This document shows, piece by piece, positions 1-9,622 of a stretch of 64,000 nucleotides of DNA (position 1 is its first letter; every line of letters starts with the position of its first letter). The DNA lies in the NCBI GenBank assembly GCA_039024635.1, contig JBCCQA010000001.1, forward strand, positions 248,001 to 312,000, written 5' to 3'. Position numbers and translations under genes: made by a program. Source of the DNA: Kuafuiihalomonas sp039024635 (lineage in GTDB: Bacteria; Myxococcota; Kuafuiibacteriia; Kuafuiibacteriales; Kuafuiibacteriaceae). Below the pieces are notes generated by a model. The model was not told where the DNA came from and did not search any database. It worked only from the letters and a program-made list of their open reading frames with translations.

Positions 1-81
1 GAACGCCTCTGGCGTGCTCATGAACCCATTCATCAGGGCGAACGGGTCCAGCAGGCCCGAGGGCCTCTTCGTCAAAATCAT
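1..81 (-). CDS. Partial N-terminus, possible small heat-shock protein
   Basis: An ATG at 81 reads leftward off the window edge for 27 codons. It is preceded by a clear Shine-Dalgarno sequence, CAGGAGG, about 5 nt upstream. The visible peptide begins MILTKRPSGLLDPF. The short LxDPFxxMNxF pattern and the position divergent from groES are compatible with an Hsp20-type chaperone, whose N-termini often look like this. Too little of the protein is present to prove it. The start and ribosome site are seen; the family is inference. Confidence 0.45.
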   Translation of the reverse strand, partial: MILTKRPSGLLDPFALMNGFMSTPEAF

Positions 82-388
82 GCAAACCTCCTGCCGGCCG
101 TTCCATTGAGTGGCGTTGACATGCCGACGACCGACGAAGGCAGTCTAGCCACCCACCCGGGGCGTCAAGTGAGCGCCCGGATTTCTCGGCCCCAAACACC
201 TGGAAAGGGAGTCCGGGAAAGACCTGATTGTCGATTTTCGTCCAAGCTACGCTTGACGGCTCGGCTGCCGTGACTAAGTGTCCGCGCGCGACCTGGCAGC
301 CACACCAGCGTGGTGGCTAAGGTCAGAGAAAAGAAGCAATGATTCCGGTCGCTTAGTCGGCCGTCTCATCTGAGAGGTAACAGAGAAA
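82..388. promoter_or_regulatory. Divergent intergenic region upstream of groES, with a dyad
   Basis: No gene is visible here. The region must hold the promoters of the leftward partial gene and of groESL. A dyad, AGCCAC-N9-GTGGCT, lies at 298-318, about 70 nt before groES. Its 9-nt spacer equals that of the HrcA operator CIRCE, but the arms match TTAGCACTC/GAGTGCTAA poorly, so I do not call CIRCE. A TTGACG at 253-258 with a weak -10-like TAAGTG at 275-280 is a low-quality promoter candidate. Heat-shock control of groESL is known in general; the mechanism here is not established by the sequence. Confidence 0.3.
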
Positions 389-679
389 ATGGCAAAGTTC
401 CGTCCACTCCACGACCGTCTCCTCGTCAAGCGCGTCGAAGCCGAGGAAAAGTCCAAGGGAGGCATCATCATTCCCGACTCCGCCAAGGAGAAGCCCATCG
501 AGGGCGAAGTCATCGCCGTGGGCAACGGCAAGATCCTGGAGGATGGCAAGTCCCGTCCCCTCGAGATCAAGGTCGGCGAGAAGATCCTGTTCGGCAAGTA
601 CAGCGGGACCGAGATCAAGATCGAAGGCGACGAGCACATCATCCTGCGCGAGGACGAAGTCCTCGGCGTGCTCGAATAG
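389..679 (+). CDS. groES: Co-chaperonin GroES
   Basis: The 96-aa protein is the normal GroES length. It forms the heptameric lid of the GroEL folding chamber in the cytoplasm. The N-terminus MAKFRPLHDRLLVKR and the mobile-loop segment around residues 17-33 (EEKSKGGIIIPDSAKEK) are diagnostic, as is the late EDEVLGVLE end. The ATG follows a GAGAGG ribosome-binding region. groEL starts 33 nt downstream in the same direction, so the two form the standard groESL operon. Confidence 0.98.
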   Translation: MAKFRPLHDRLLVKRVEAEEKSKGGIIIPDSAKEKPIEGEVIAVGNGKILEDGKSRPLEIKVGEKILFGKYSGTEIKIEGDEHIILREDEVLGVLE

Positions 680-712
680 TCATCCGACCCTACTGAAAGG
701 AGAGACACACAC

Positions 713-2362
<1,650 letters not shown>

Positions 2363-2408
2363 TCCACGCCTGAGCCCCGGGCCGTTCCTTCGTGGGCGGC
2401 CCCTCGTC

Positions 2409-2443
2409 GAAGCCCTCCCTCGGCCTGCCGAGCGGAGGGCTTC
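2409..2443 (+). terminator. Rho-independent terminator after groEL
   Basis: A GAAGCCCTCC / GGAGGGCTTC stem encloses a second inner stem, CTCGG / CCGAG, and is followed by the T-rich GTCGTTT. It sits 46 nt past the groEL stop and separates groESL from the histidine kinase gene. Confidence 0.85.
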
Positions 2444-2601
2444 GTCGTTTCGCCCCAACCGTTCACTCGATGCACCATTGAGGGATTTCGGGGTCGATTT
2501 AATGGACGATGCTCAAGAACTGGGCGGGTTATTCCTGGCGATGAGGGCCTGTACCTGGAGGTCGCTACCCACCGGGGCCCCTCTCGCTTAGCTTTGATCC
2601 C

Positions 2602-3978
2602 ATGAGGGTAGAAGCCGCATTCGACGCCTTGCCCTTTGCCTGCTGCGCCTTCACTCCGCCCGACGATCGTATCCAGTGGTTCAACCTCGGTTGGACGGTC
2701 CACTTCGATTACGACGAAGACGAGCTCGTCCGTCGTCCCTTCCACGAGCTGGTGGTCGAGGCTGACCGGTTGGCCTGGCAACATCACCTGGCCTATCTCT
2801 CCCTCTCGACCGCGAAGTTCGCCCAGTTCGAGCTCCAGCTGAGCTCGAGGCGCCATGCACCCATGCGCTTCGAGTTCGAAGGGATGCGGGTGGAGGAGAG
2901 GGTAGTCCTCATGGGCCGAAGCCGACTCCCGACCGCAGAGCGGCGTCTCCGAGAGATGAGGCTCGCCGCCGTCGCCTATCAGGGGAGTCGCCGTGCCCTC
3001 GTCGTCGTGGACGCCAAGACCCGCCGCATCGAGGGCATGAACGAACAGGCCCGGAAGCTCCTCGCCCCGGTGGTCGGCTTCGTGCGGGGTTCGAATTTGG
3101 ATGCCCACTTTCCTCGCTCCCTCGCTCTCATCGAAGGCAGCGCTCAAACGGTGCGGCTCAAGACCGGAGCAGGCGCGGACCTCGACCTTCGGGTCCTGGT
3201 CGGTCGTCGAGAAGGGGGCCTGATGACGCTGACTCTGGAAGAAGGCGAAGCCCAATCGGCCGAGCTCATGCCGGTCGATGAGGTGGCCATGAGCTGCCAT
3301 GACCTTCGGACACCTTTGACCTCGGTCGTCGCCTCGCTCAGCCTACTCAAGAACTCGCCGCAGCTCGATCCTGCCTTCTTGGAGCTTCTGGAGGTGGCCG
3401 AACGAGGAGCCCAATCGATGGAGGGCTTGCTGGAACGACTCATGCGCTCGACTGGTCTCATCGACGGCCAGTCGAGGATGCGAATCGACGAGGTCGACCT
3501 CGGCCAGCTGACCCGCGAGGTCGTGAGCCTGCAGGCGCTTCGTGCCGACGAGCTTGGGGTTCCGGTCAAGGTTCGGATGGACGCTCAGCTGGGTCCGGTC
3601 CGAGGGGATGGCGTGGAACTGTCCCGCGTTCTGGGCAACCTCCTCAGCAACGCCCTTCGCTTCTCGACCCGGGGCTCTTCGATCGAGATCGACGTGGCCG
3701 CAGCGGGACTGGGCAGCTGGCTGCGCATCGAGGTCTGCGATCGGGGTCCCGGCGTGCCCGCCAGCTTTCGGCGTCAGCTCTTCGAGAAAGGTGCCTCCAC
3801 CAGCTTGGGGTCCGCTCGAGGACAAAGCGGTCTGGGCCTATTCTTGAGTCGAGAGATCGCGCGACGTCACGGCGGAGAGCTGCGATACGAGAACCGACCT
3901 GGAGGCGGAGCCCGCTTCATCTTGGAGCTGCCGGGGTCGGCGAACGACGCAGGAGGCGCTCGTCATGGAATCGTCTGA
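2602..3978 (+). CDS. Soluble PAS-domain sensor histidine kinase
   Basis: The 458-aa protein has no membrane segment, so it senses inside the cell. Residues 1-100 look like a PAS domain (FDALPFACCAFTPPDDR, WFNLGWTVHF) and about 130-190 like a second degenerate PAS. The HisKA motif MSCHDLRTPLTS carries the phosphoacceptor His233. The ATPase domain follows, with its N box (LGNLLSNALRFS), G1 (DRGPGVP) and G2 (GQSGLGLFLS). The stop overlaps the start of the downstream receiver gene by 14 nt, implying translational coupling and that this regulator is the cognate partner. No strong ribosome site is seen before the ATG. The input signal is unknown. Confidence 0.9.
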   Translation: MRVEAAFDALPFACCAFTPPDDRIQWFNLGWTVHFDYDEDELVRRPFHELVVEADRLAWQHHLAYLSLSTAKFAQFELQLSSRRHAPMRFEFEGMRVEERVVLMGRSRLPTAERRLREMRLAAVAYQGSRRALVVVDAKTRRIEGMNEQARKLLAPVVGFVRGSNLDAHFPRSLALIEGSAQTVRLKTGAGADLDLRVLVGRREGGLMTLTLEEGEAQSAELMPVDEVAMSCHDLRTPLTSVVASLSLLKNSPQLDPAFLELLEVAERGAQSMEGLLERLMRSTGLIDGQSRMRIDEVDLGQLTREVVSLQALRADELGVPVKVRMDAQLGPVRGDGVELSRVLGNLLSNALRFSTRGSSIEIDVAAAGLGSWLRIEVCDRGPGVPASFRRQLFEKGASTSLGSARGQSGLGLFLSREIARRHGGELRYENRPGGGARFILELPGSANDAGGARHGIV

Positions 3979-4432
3979 AGCCAGGCTCTGGATCATCGAC
4001 GACGCCGAGGATGACCTCCAGGTCTTCCGTCGTTTCCTACGGAAGCACGAGAGGCTTTGCACCCCTTCTTTCATCGAGTCCGGTGTCCAGGCCATGGAGC
4101 TCCTCGAGCAGGGTGATGTTCCGGACCTCATCATTCTGGACCTTCGCATGACGCCGGTGGGCGGCCTTCAGATCCTCCGTGCGGTTCGCGAGAAGTACGG
4201 GGGACTCGTGCCCGTCATCATGGTGTCAGGCGGCGCCGAAGGGCGAGAGGTCCTGGAGGCCTATGACCTAGGAGCCAATGCCTTCATCGAGAAGCCCTCC
4301 CACCACGCCGAGTTTGTCGAACTCTTGGCTTCGACTCTGGGCTTCTGGCTCCGCCACGCCCTGAGGCCGAGCGGGGCGTTCGCTTCCGGCGAGCTCGATG
4401 CCCGCCCGGCTCTGGTCCGTCGCAGCAGCTGA
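3965..4432 (+). CDS. Single-domain response regulator (receiver only)
   Basis: The 155-aa protein is one receiver domain with no output domain. It has the acidic pair in IIDDAEDD (residues 11-12), phosphoacceptor Asp59 in LIILDLRM, a VSGG switch segment, and Lys110 in IEKPS. Such Rcp1/CheY-like proteins act by protein contact or in a phosphorelay. It is translationally coupled to the histidine kinase upstream. The last 165 bp are also read on the opposite strand as the C-terminus of the convergent gene, an unusually long overlap. Confidence 0.9.
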   Translation: MESSEARLWIIDDAEDDLQVFRRFLRKHERLCTPSFIESGVQAMELLEQGDVPDLIILDLRMTPVGGLQILRAVREKYGGLVPVIMVSGGAEGREVLEAYDLGANAFIEKPSHHAEFVELLASTLGFWLRHALRPSGAFASGELDARPALVRRSS

Positions 4433-6130
4433 AGTCTGGCTCGGGTCAAGCACGTCTCCCGCTGCTGAGGACTGGGTGCGCGTGACCACGATCAGGATGG
4501 TGTGCCAACGGGCGCCCAACGGGCGGAAGATGATGAGATCGACTTCGGCGGCAAGGGCGGAAGTACTGAGGAGTTCCGGGTCGGGGACCCAGCGCTCCAG
4601 ATCGTGGACTTCTTGGGCAATCACTCCGACGGCCTGACCGGGACGACGCCGTGTGCCCTGGCGGATGTAGTCTCGGACCAGAGCTTGGACGCCCACCTCC
4701 TGACGAATCACGCGCTCCGCCATCGACTTGTTGCCCACGAGCTCGATGGGCTGAAGCGGCTCCAGACCGCGGGCGCTTCGCTCTCGGTCCAAAATCTCCA
4801 TCGCTCGGGCTCGATATGCCTCGGCGTCCTCGGGCTCGAAGCCCTGGTAGCTTGAGATCAGGAGGCCCAAGACCCCGGACGATGGATCTCCGCCCAGTCC
4901 AAAGGCTACGCGGTCGGCCTCGGGTGACATCAGCAGGCGGCGACTGCTGGGTTCCTCGAGCAGGGCGCTCAGGACGGCGACTGTGCTGGTGCTCCAGGGC
5001 AGCACGCGTGACGTGAAGTCGGCGTTCAAGATGGGCCCCGAGACCTGATATCCCGCGACTACGCCCCGCATGATGGTCTCCAGCACCTCGGCGTCGCCGC
5101 CTTCCTGTTCCTCGAAGAAGCGCGGGGTCACGGACTTGTTGAAGGCGCTCTGGGAGGACTGGAGCTCGAGCGGAGGGAGGTCCGCTCGCTTGCGTGCTTC
5201 GTTGATGGCGTCCGTCAGGGCCTGCGGCGTAGGACCTCCATCGGAATCCGTAGGTCGCAGGATCTCGGGGCCCAGCCTCTCGTTCCGGCTGAAGGCCAGG
5301 CTCAGATCCAGGTCGGCCAAGATCCTCCCTTGGGGGGCGCTCGATAGATTGAATCGAAGCTCAAGATCGTTCTTGTCGACGGGACACACGACCCGGAATC
5401 GCGGGAGCGAGAGCTCAGGGTCGGATGTGCAGTCTCGGTAGCCTAAGGGCCCATGGGTTACCGAGGCGATCACGATGTCGACCGGCCCTTGAAGGCGACC
5501 CGCGACGGTCAGCTCGGTCTCTTCGAGCTGGGCCGTCTCGACCAGGGCCGAAACGCCCCCCCAGGCCAGGACAAGATACAGCTGCGCCTCGGCTTCATGG
5601 ACGCCGTAGCCGAGCTCGAGGCGACCGTTCTCTTGGAGCTCGTCCAGGCCTTCCTCGAAAATGCGCGCCGTCACCGCCCCGACCCGCTCGACGCTCAGTT
5701 CCGGGGCATTCTCCAGGACCCAATACCGATGGTTCAGGTGGGAGGCCGTGGTGCCGCACACTGGGCCGACACGCTGAAGGACGTGAAGGGGCGGGGGGCC
5801 CTGGGCCTCCGCCAGGTAGCCGGCGACCTTCTCGGCCGCACAGACCATCGCCCGCGTATAGAGCCAGTCGGGGGCGCGCCGCCGATCGAAACTGGGCTGC
5901 AGCTCTTCGGGAGGAGGGAGGGTCTGCACGCTCGTGAACCCTGGACCTTCGAGTTCGAAGCGCTTCAGGGTTGGTCTGTCGGCGAAGGAACGGGTCGCGG
6001 AAGCCGTGTCGGTTTGGAAGGCCCGCAGCGAAGCTGGGCTCGGAAAGGCCGGGGTGCGAGGCTGAGGGGCGGCGACCGTAGTGCAGGCGGCGGTCGCAAG
6101 AGCAGCCATCCATGGCGGGAGCCGAAGCAT
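4268..6130 (-). CDS. Large lipoprotein, possibly CAP-like domain
   Basis: The 620-aa protein starts MLRLPPWMAALATAAC, a signal peptide with a lipobox-like end, so it is probably an exported lipoprotein. The ATG at 6130 is preferred because GGAGGAGG lies directly before it; a start 12 nt further up would bury this site. A segment near residues 310-470 (INEARKRADLPPLEL, LLMSPEADRVAFGLG) resembles a CAP/SCP fold, but weakly. The final ~55 codons run antisense through the response regulator and look low in constraint. It lies 32 nt after the pseudokinase gene and is probably co-transcribed with it. Function unknown. Confidence 0.6.
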   Translation of the reverse strand: MLRLPPWMAALATAACTTVAAPQPRTPAFPSPASLRAFQTDTASATRSFADRPTLKRFELEGPGFTSVQTLPPPEELQPSFDRRRAPDWLYTRAMVCAAEKVAGYLAEAQGPPPLHVLQRVGPVCGTTASHLNHRYWVLENAPELSVERVGAVTARIFEEGLDELQENGRLELGYGVHEAEAQLYLVLAWGGVSALVETAQLEETELTVAGRLQGPVDIVIASVTHGPLGYRDCTSDPELSLPRFRVVCPVDKNDLELRFNLSSAPQGRILADLDLSLAFSRNERLGPEILRPTDSDGGPTPQALTDAINEARKRADLPPLELQSSQSAFNKSVTPRFFEEQEGGDAEVLETIMRGVVAGYQVSGPILNADFTSRVLPWSTSTVAVLSALLEEPSSRRLLMSPEADRVAFGLGGDPSSGVLGLLISSYQGFEPEDAEAYRARAMEILDRERSARGLEPLQPIELVGNKSMAERVIRQEVGVQALVRDYIRQGTRRRPGQAVGVIAQEVHDLERWVPDPELLSTSALAAEVDLIIFRPLGARWHTILIVVTRTQSSAAGDVLDPSQTSAAATDQSRAGIELAGSERPARPQGVAEPEAQSRSQEFDKLGVVGGLLDEGIGS

Positions 6131-6162
6131 ATCCTCCTCCATAGCCCTTACGCCCGACGAGG

Positions 6163-7548
6163 TCAGCCGGACGGGGCGGGTCGAAACACCCGGTCCATTC
6201 CGTCCGGCGGCATCAGTCGGAGGAGGCCCTCTCGAAGCTCGACTTTGTAGCGGGTCTCGGGCGAGACCCGGAGTTCGAACTCGCCCTCGGCCATGGGCAC
6301 GATGCGGATGGTCTGGTCCACCATGAGGCCTTGGTCGAGGGCTTCGAAGCGAAGACGGTCAGTCGTGAGTCGAAGGCGGGCTCCGCGGGAGCGGATCGCG
6401 ACCGCCCTGGCGGCGGGCCATTTCGCCTCGCCGGCGTACTCTGGGAACACGGTCACGCCGCCGGGCGCGCCCCGCCACGGGCCGAGCAGGCCGGCGAGTG
6501 GATCCCGCGGCGCCAAAAGGAACGTCAAACCGGCCGCCGCTCCGGCTAGGAGCGCACCAGAGCCGACGAGCAGGGCCCGTCTCGCCGCGGGGGGAGGAGG
6601 CTGGTCTTGGGCTACTTGAAGCCGGGTCCGTACCACGTCGACGAGTCCGGGCGACGGAGGGTCGGGCGGCGGCGCCTCCCAAGATTCCAAGAGCTCGTCG
6701 GCGTCGTGGGGACGGTCCCCGGGCTTGGGCTGCAAGAGTCGCTGAAGCCAAGGCGGACCATCGCCGTTTCGCGCGGCTTCCATCCGCGCCGCTTCCAAGG
6801 GCTCGCCGTGTTCGAGCGCCACCGCCAGAGCGCCAAGGCTATATAGGTCTCCCGCGGGCTGCCAGGCGAGGGGCTGGTCGAGGGCCTCCGGAGGAAGGCA
6901 CAGGCGCTCCGACTCGGTCATGCCCTGGCTCAGTTCGGGCTCGAACCAGCCCACGTCCACCAGGCGGGCCTGGCCGCCTTTAGTCAGGGCGACGGTCCAC
7001 GGGTTCACGCCCATGTAGGCGACGCCTCGGCGGTGGAAGGGGACGAGGCTTCGCAGGATATCCTGCACGATGGACTCCAGAGCCCCATCGCGGAAACGCT
7101 CCCCCTGTTGGAGTAGCTCCCCGAGGCGGGCGCCCGCTTCGTACTCGAGGATGGCATAGCTGGTCCCGTTGAACATGGGTTTGGCCCGAAGGCCGACCAG
7201 ACCCTCTCCCTGCAGGGCCGCCATTCGATCGCAGCGGAGCAGAAAGCCCCGAAGTCCTCGTCCCCAGCGGGCCTGGTCTTCGGGCGCTACGACGAGCCGG
7301 CCCTCTTCCTCTCGGGTGGCGAGGCCGAGGGGCGCGTACTCTCGGATGCTCACCAAGCTCTCGGTCTGCTGGTCGACGCCGAAATGGGAGAAGCCGAGGG
7401 GGTCCCGTCGGCGCAGCGCAGCCACCAGGTAGCGGCCCTGGAGCAAGGTGCCCGACTCCAGGGGGCCGGGCAGACAGCGAGGACAAGGGCCAGGGGCCCT
7501 GGAGGCCCCGCAGTCCCGACAGACCGAAGGCGAGTCAGCGTCGGTCAC
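6163..7548 (-). CDS. Membrane-anchored Ser/Thr protein pseudokinase with N-terminal zinc ribbon
   Basis: The 461-aa protein opens with a CxxC-x8-CxxC zinc ribbon (residues 10-24), followed by a protein-kinase-like fold (~35-290) with recognisable landmarks but lost catalysis. The VAIK Lys position reads SIRE, the HRD loop reads AYMGVNPWT without the catalytic Asp, and the DFG position reads VDVGWFE. A helix near 325-345 (ALLVGSGALLAGAAAG) is a membrane span, followed by a ~110-aa beta-rich exported domain. The start is GTG. It is likely a scaffold or sensor rather than an enzyme, and lies upstream of the lipoprotein gene in the same direction. Confidence 0.75.
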   Translation of the reverse strand: MTDADSPSVCRDCGASRAPGPCPRCLPGPLESGTLLQGRYLVAALRRRDPLGFSHFGVDQQTESLVSIREYAPLGLATREEEGRLVVAPEDQARWGRGLRGFLLRCDRMAALQGEGLVGLRAKPMFNGTSYAILEYEAGARLGELLQQGERFRDGALESIVQDILRSLVPFHRRGVAYMGVNPWTVALTKGGQARLVDVGWFEPELSQGMTESERLCLPPEALDQPLAWQPAGDLYSLGALAVALEHGEPLEAARMEAARNGDGPPWLQRLLQPKPGDRPHDADELLESWEAPPPDPPSPGLVDVVRTRLQVAQDQPPPPAARRALLVGSGALLAGAAAGLTFLLAPRDPLAGLLGPWRGAPGGVTVFPEYAGEAKWPAARAVAIRSRGARLRLTTDRLRFEALDQGLMVDQTIRIVPMAEGEFELRVSPETRYKVELREGLLRLMPPDGMDRVFRPAPSG

Positions 7549-7740
7549 GCCCGGGTCATCGGATCCTCAGGCCCATGGCGCAAGCAGAAGAGCCTTCGCC
7601 TCGCGAGAGCGGTCCCGGCTCCTTCGCATGGGGATGGTAAACGATGATCCTTGGGCAATGGCCGGCGGTCCCCGGGCGCCCTTCGGAGACGGGCCGATGG
7701 CGAAGTCGCGCGAGGCTCGGCTGTGCTACGGGGCTGGGTG

Positions 7741-9507
7741 ATGTCGGGTCCGGATGTCCATCACCGCTGGCGAGGGCTGCGCACCCTGGGCGGTGGGCTC
7801 GCCCTCCTCGCCGCGCTCATGCTCCTGCACGGCGGGTGGCTAGCCAGCTACTGGGCGAACTCGGCCCGGGACGGCTACTACACCGACGACGTCCGCAACC
7901 TCCTGGGCTTCTTCGTCTACCAGACGCCGGAGGCGTTCCGCCAAGACGACGTGGTCGGCGCCTACTCTCGGGCTCAGTCTCCCTTTCTCCACTGGGCGCT
8001 GGTCGCGGCCTTCGCCAAGATGGGCCTTCTTCGGGAGCTCACCCAGTTCGGCCCCCCGGTGCTGTGGGTGCTCACGAGCCTGCTCGCCGCTCGGGTGGGG
8101 GCCGCGCTCGGGCGGTGGCCCGGTGCCCTCCTCGCCGCCACCCTGGTGCTTTGCGTACCCATCTACCCGGAGCGGATCTCCGGACTGTTGTCCCGGGCTC
8201 TGTGCTTCCCCGCCGTATTCTGGTTCGCCCATGGACTGGTGCGCGACCGGCCCCGGGAGGCCGGGGCGGCCGTCATCGTACTCGCTGGCTTCTATCCGAC
8301 GGTTGCGGCGGCCCTTGGTTTCGGCTTCGCTGGATGGCGGCTCTTCGCCACGAGCTCGGAGCCTCTGCGACACCGCGTCCGAACGGTGGCCATCGTGGGG
8401 GGGCTGTCCGTTTTGCTCCTCGTTCCCACCGTGGTTCGGCTGGCCGAGTTCGGTGAGACCACCTCGCCCGCTGATTGGGGCCAGTACCCGGAGGCCGGTC
8501 CAGGGGGGATCTTGGGCCCGAACAACCTCTATCCCTGGCGAAGCGTGCTCCATGAGCTGAACAGCGTCCAGAGCCGCCTCTTCGACGACGGACCGTGGCT
8601 CGAGGGTCCTCGCCAGACTCTGGGCGGCCCGCTGTTCGAAGACACGATCTTCTACCTGGCCTTCGGCCTCCTTGGGCTCAGTGCCCGCCGCAATCCCCGG
8701 GCCCGACGCTTCCTTCTGCTCGGAGCGGCCGCGCTCTTCGGCCACTGGGTGACCCGACTCTTCTATCCCTGGATGTACGTTCCGACCCGTTCTCTCACCT
8801 ATGTGTGGCCGCCCTTCTTTCTTCTGGCCGTAGTGTGTGGCGCGACCGAACTCAGCCGTCGGCTCAACGTCGGCTTACGCAGGATCGGCAGCTGGGCGGC
8901 GGCCAGAGACCTCTTCCCGTCTCCTCGACCCATGTACCGACATGGTCCCTGGGTGCTTCGTTGGACCGTATTCGGCTTCGTCTTGGCCGCCATGTCGGGC
9001 CCCGGCGACGCCCGGGCCGGCTTCGTGTTTCAGCGACCCGAAGAGGACCTCGCACTGGGGCGCTTCGTCGCAGCCCTGCCTCCGTCCACCCTGGTGGCCG
9101 GCTTGCCGAGCGACGACATGAGCAACTTGGCGTGGATCAGCGGACGGCAAGCCTTCATGACGGGCGAGATGCACATTCCTCACCACAAGGGCTACTTGGA
9201 GCAGCTTCGGCCGAGGCTGTACGCTTTCTTCGACGCCTATCTCGCGCACGAGCCCGGTCGCATCATCGCCTTCGCCGAGACTTATGGCGTGACCCACTTT
9301 CTCGTCGACGACCGCCACTTCGATGAGGAGCCTTTCGGCTACATGCGCCCCTTCGGCGCCCGTGTTCGATCCCGCTATCGCCAAAGCCGAAGAAGGGGTG
9401 GATTCGCGCTGGCGCGGCTCGGCCCCAAAGCGACCGTGGCTCAGCATGGCGACGTGCGCATCGTCTCGGTGGAGAAGCTTCGCGCCGTTTTGAACGAGGC
9501 GCCCTAG
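7741..9507 (+). CDS. Polytopic membrane protein, GT-C glycosyltransferase-like
   Basis: About 588 aa from the ATG at 7741; the frame is open upstream but those 30 codons lack membrane character and look non-native. It has an N-terminal span (LALLAALMLLHGGWLASYW), a short acidic loop with DGYYTDD, and roughly ten hydrophobic segments up to residue ~430. A soluble C-terminal domain follows (~430-588, FVAALPPSTLVAGLPSDD). Multiple spans, an acidic first loop and a C-terminal soluble domain are the architecture of GT-C polyprenyl-phosphate-sugar transferases, but I see no decisive motif. Function is inference only. Confidence 0.6.
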   Translation: MSGPDVHHRWRGLRTLGGGLALLAALMLLHGGWLASYWANSARDGYYTDDVRNLLGFFVYQTPEAFRQDDVVGAYSRAQSPFLHWALVAAFAKMGLLRELTQFGPPVLWVLTSLLAARVGAALGRWPGALLAATLVLCVPIYPERISGLLSRALCFPAVFWFAHGLVRDRPREAGAAVIVLAGFYPTVAAALGFGFAGWRLFATSSEPLRHRVRTVAIVGGLSVLLLVPTVVRLAEFGETTSPADWGQYPEAGPGGILGPNNLYPWRSVLHELNSVQSRLFDDGPWLEGPRQTLGGPLFEDTIFYLAFGLLGLSARRNPRARRFLLLGAAALFGHWVTRLFYPWMYVPTRSLTYVWPPFFLLAVVCGATELSRRLNVGLRRIGSWAAARDLFPSPRPMYRHGPWVLRWTVFGFVLAAMSGPGDARAGFVFQRPEEDLALGRFVAALPPSTLVAGLPSDDMSNLAWISGRQAFMTGEMHIPHHKGYLEQLRPRLYAFFDAYLAHEPGRIIAFAETYGVTHFLVDDRHFDEEPFGYMRPFGARVRSRYRQSRRRGGFALARLGPKATVAQHGDVRIVSVEKLRAVLNEAP

Positions 9508-9622
9508 TTCGATGGGCGCTTCTCCTGGCCTTGGGCCTGGATACCGGAGAGCCTCCGCCGGTCAGGCTCCGCCAGACGGCGGATCCAAGACCCAATGGAT
9601 GGAAGGGGCTCCAGGCGACCCG

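Noticed and set aside
298..318. CIRCE (HrcA operator) upstream of groES
   Set aside because: The dyad has the right 9-nt spacer but its arms differ from TTAGCACTC/GAGTGCTAA at most positions.
5425..6250. Plus-strand open frames opposite the lipoprotein gene
   Set aside because: Antisense composition artefacts; they end within neighbouring genes and show no domain.
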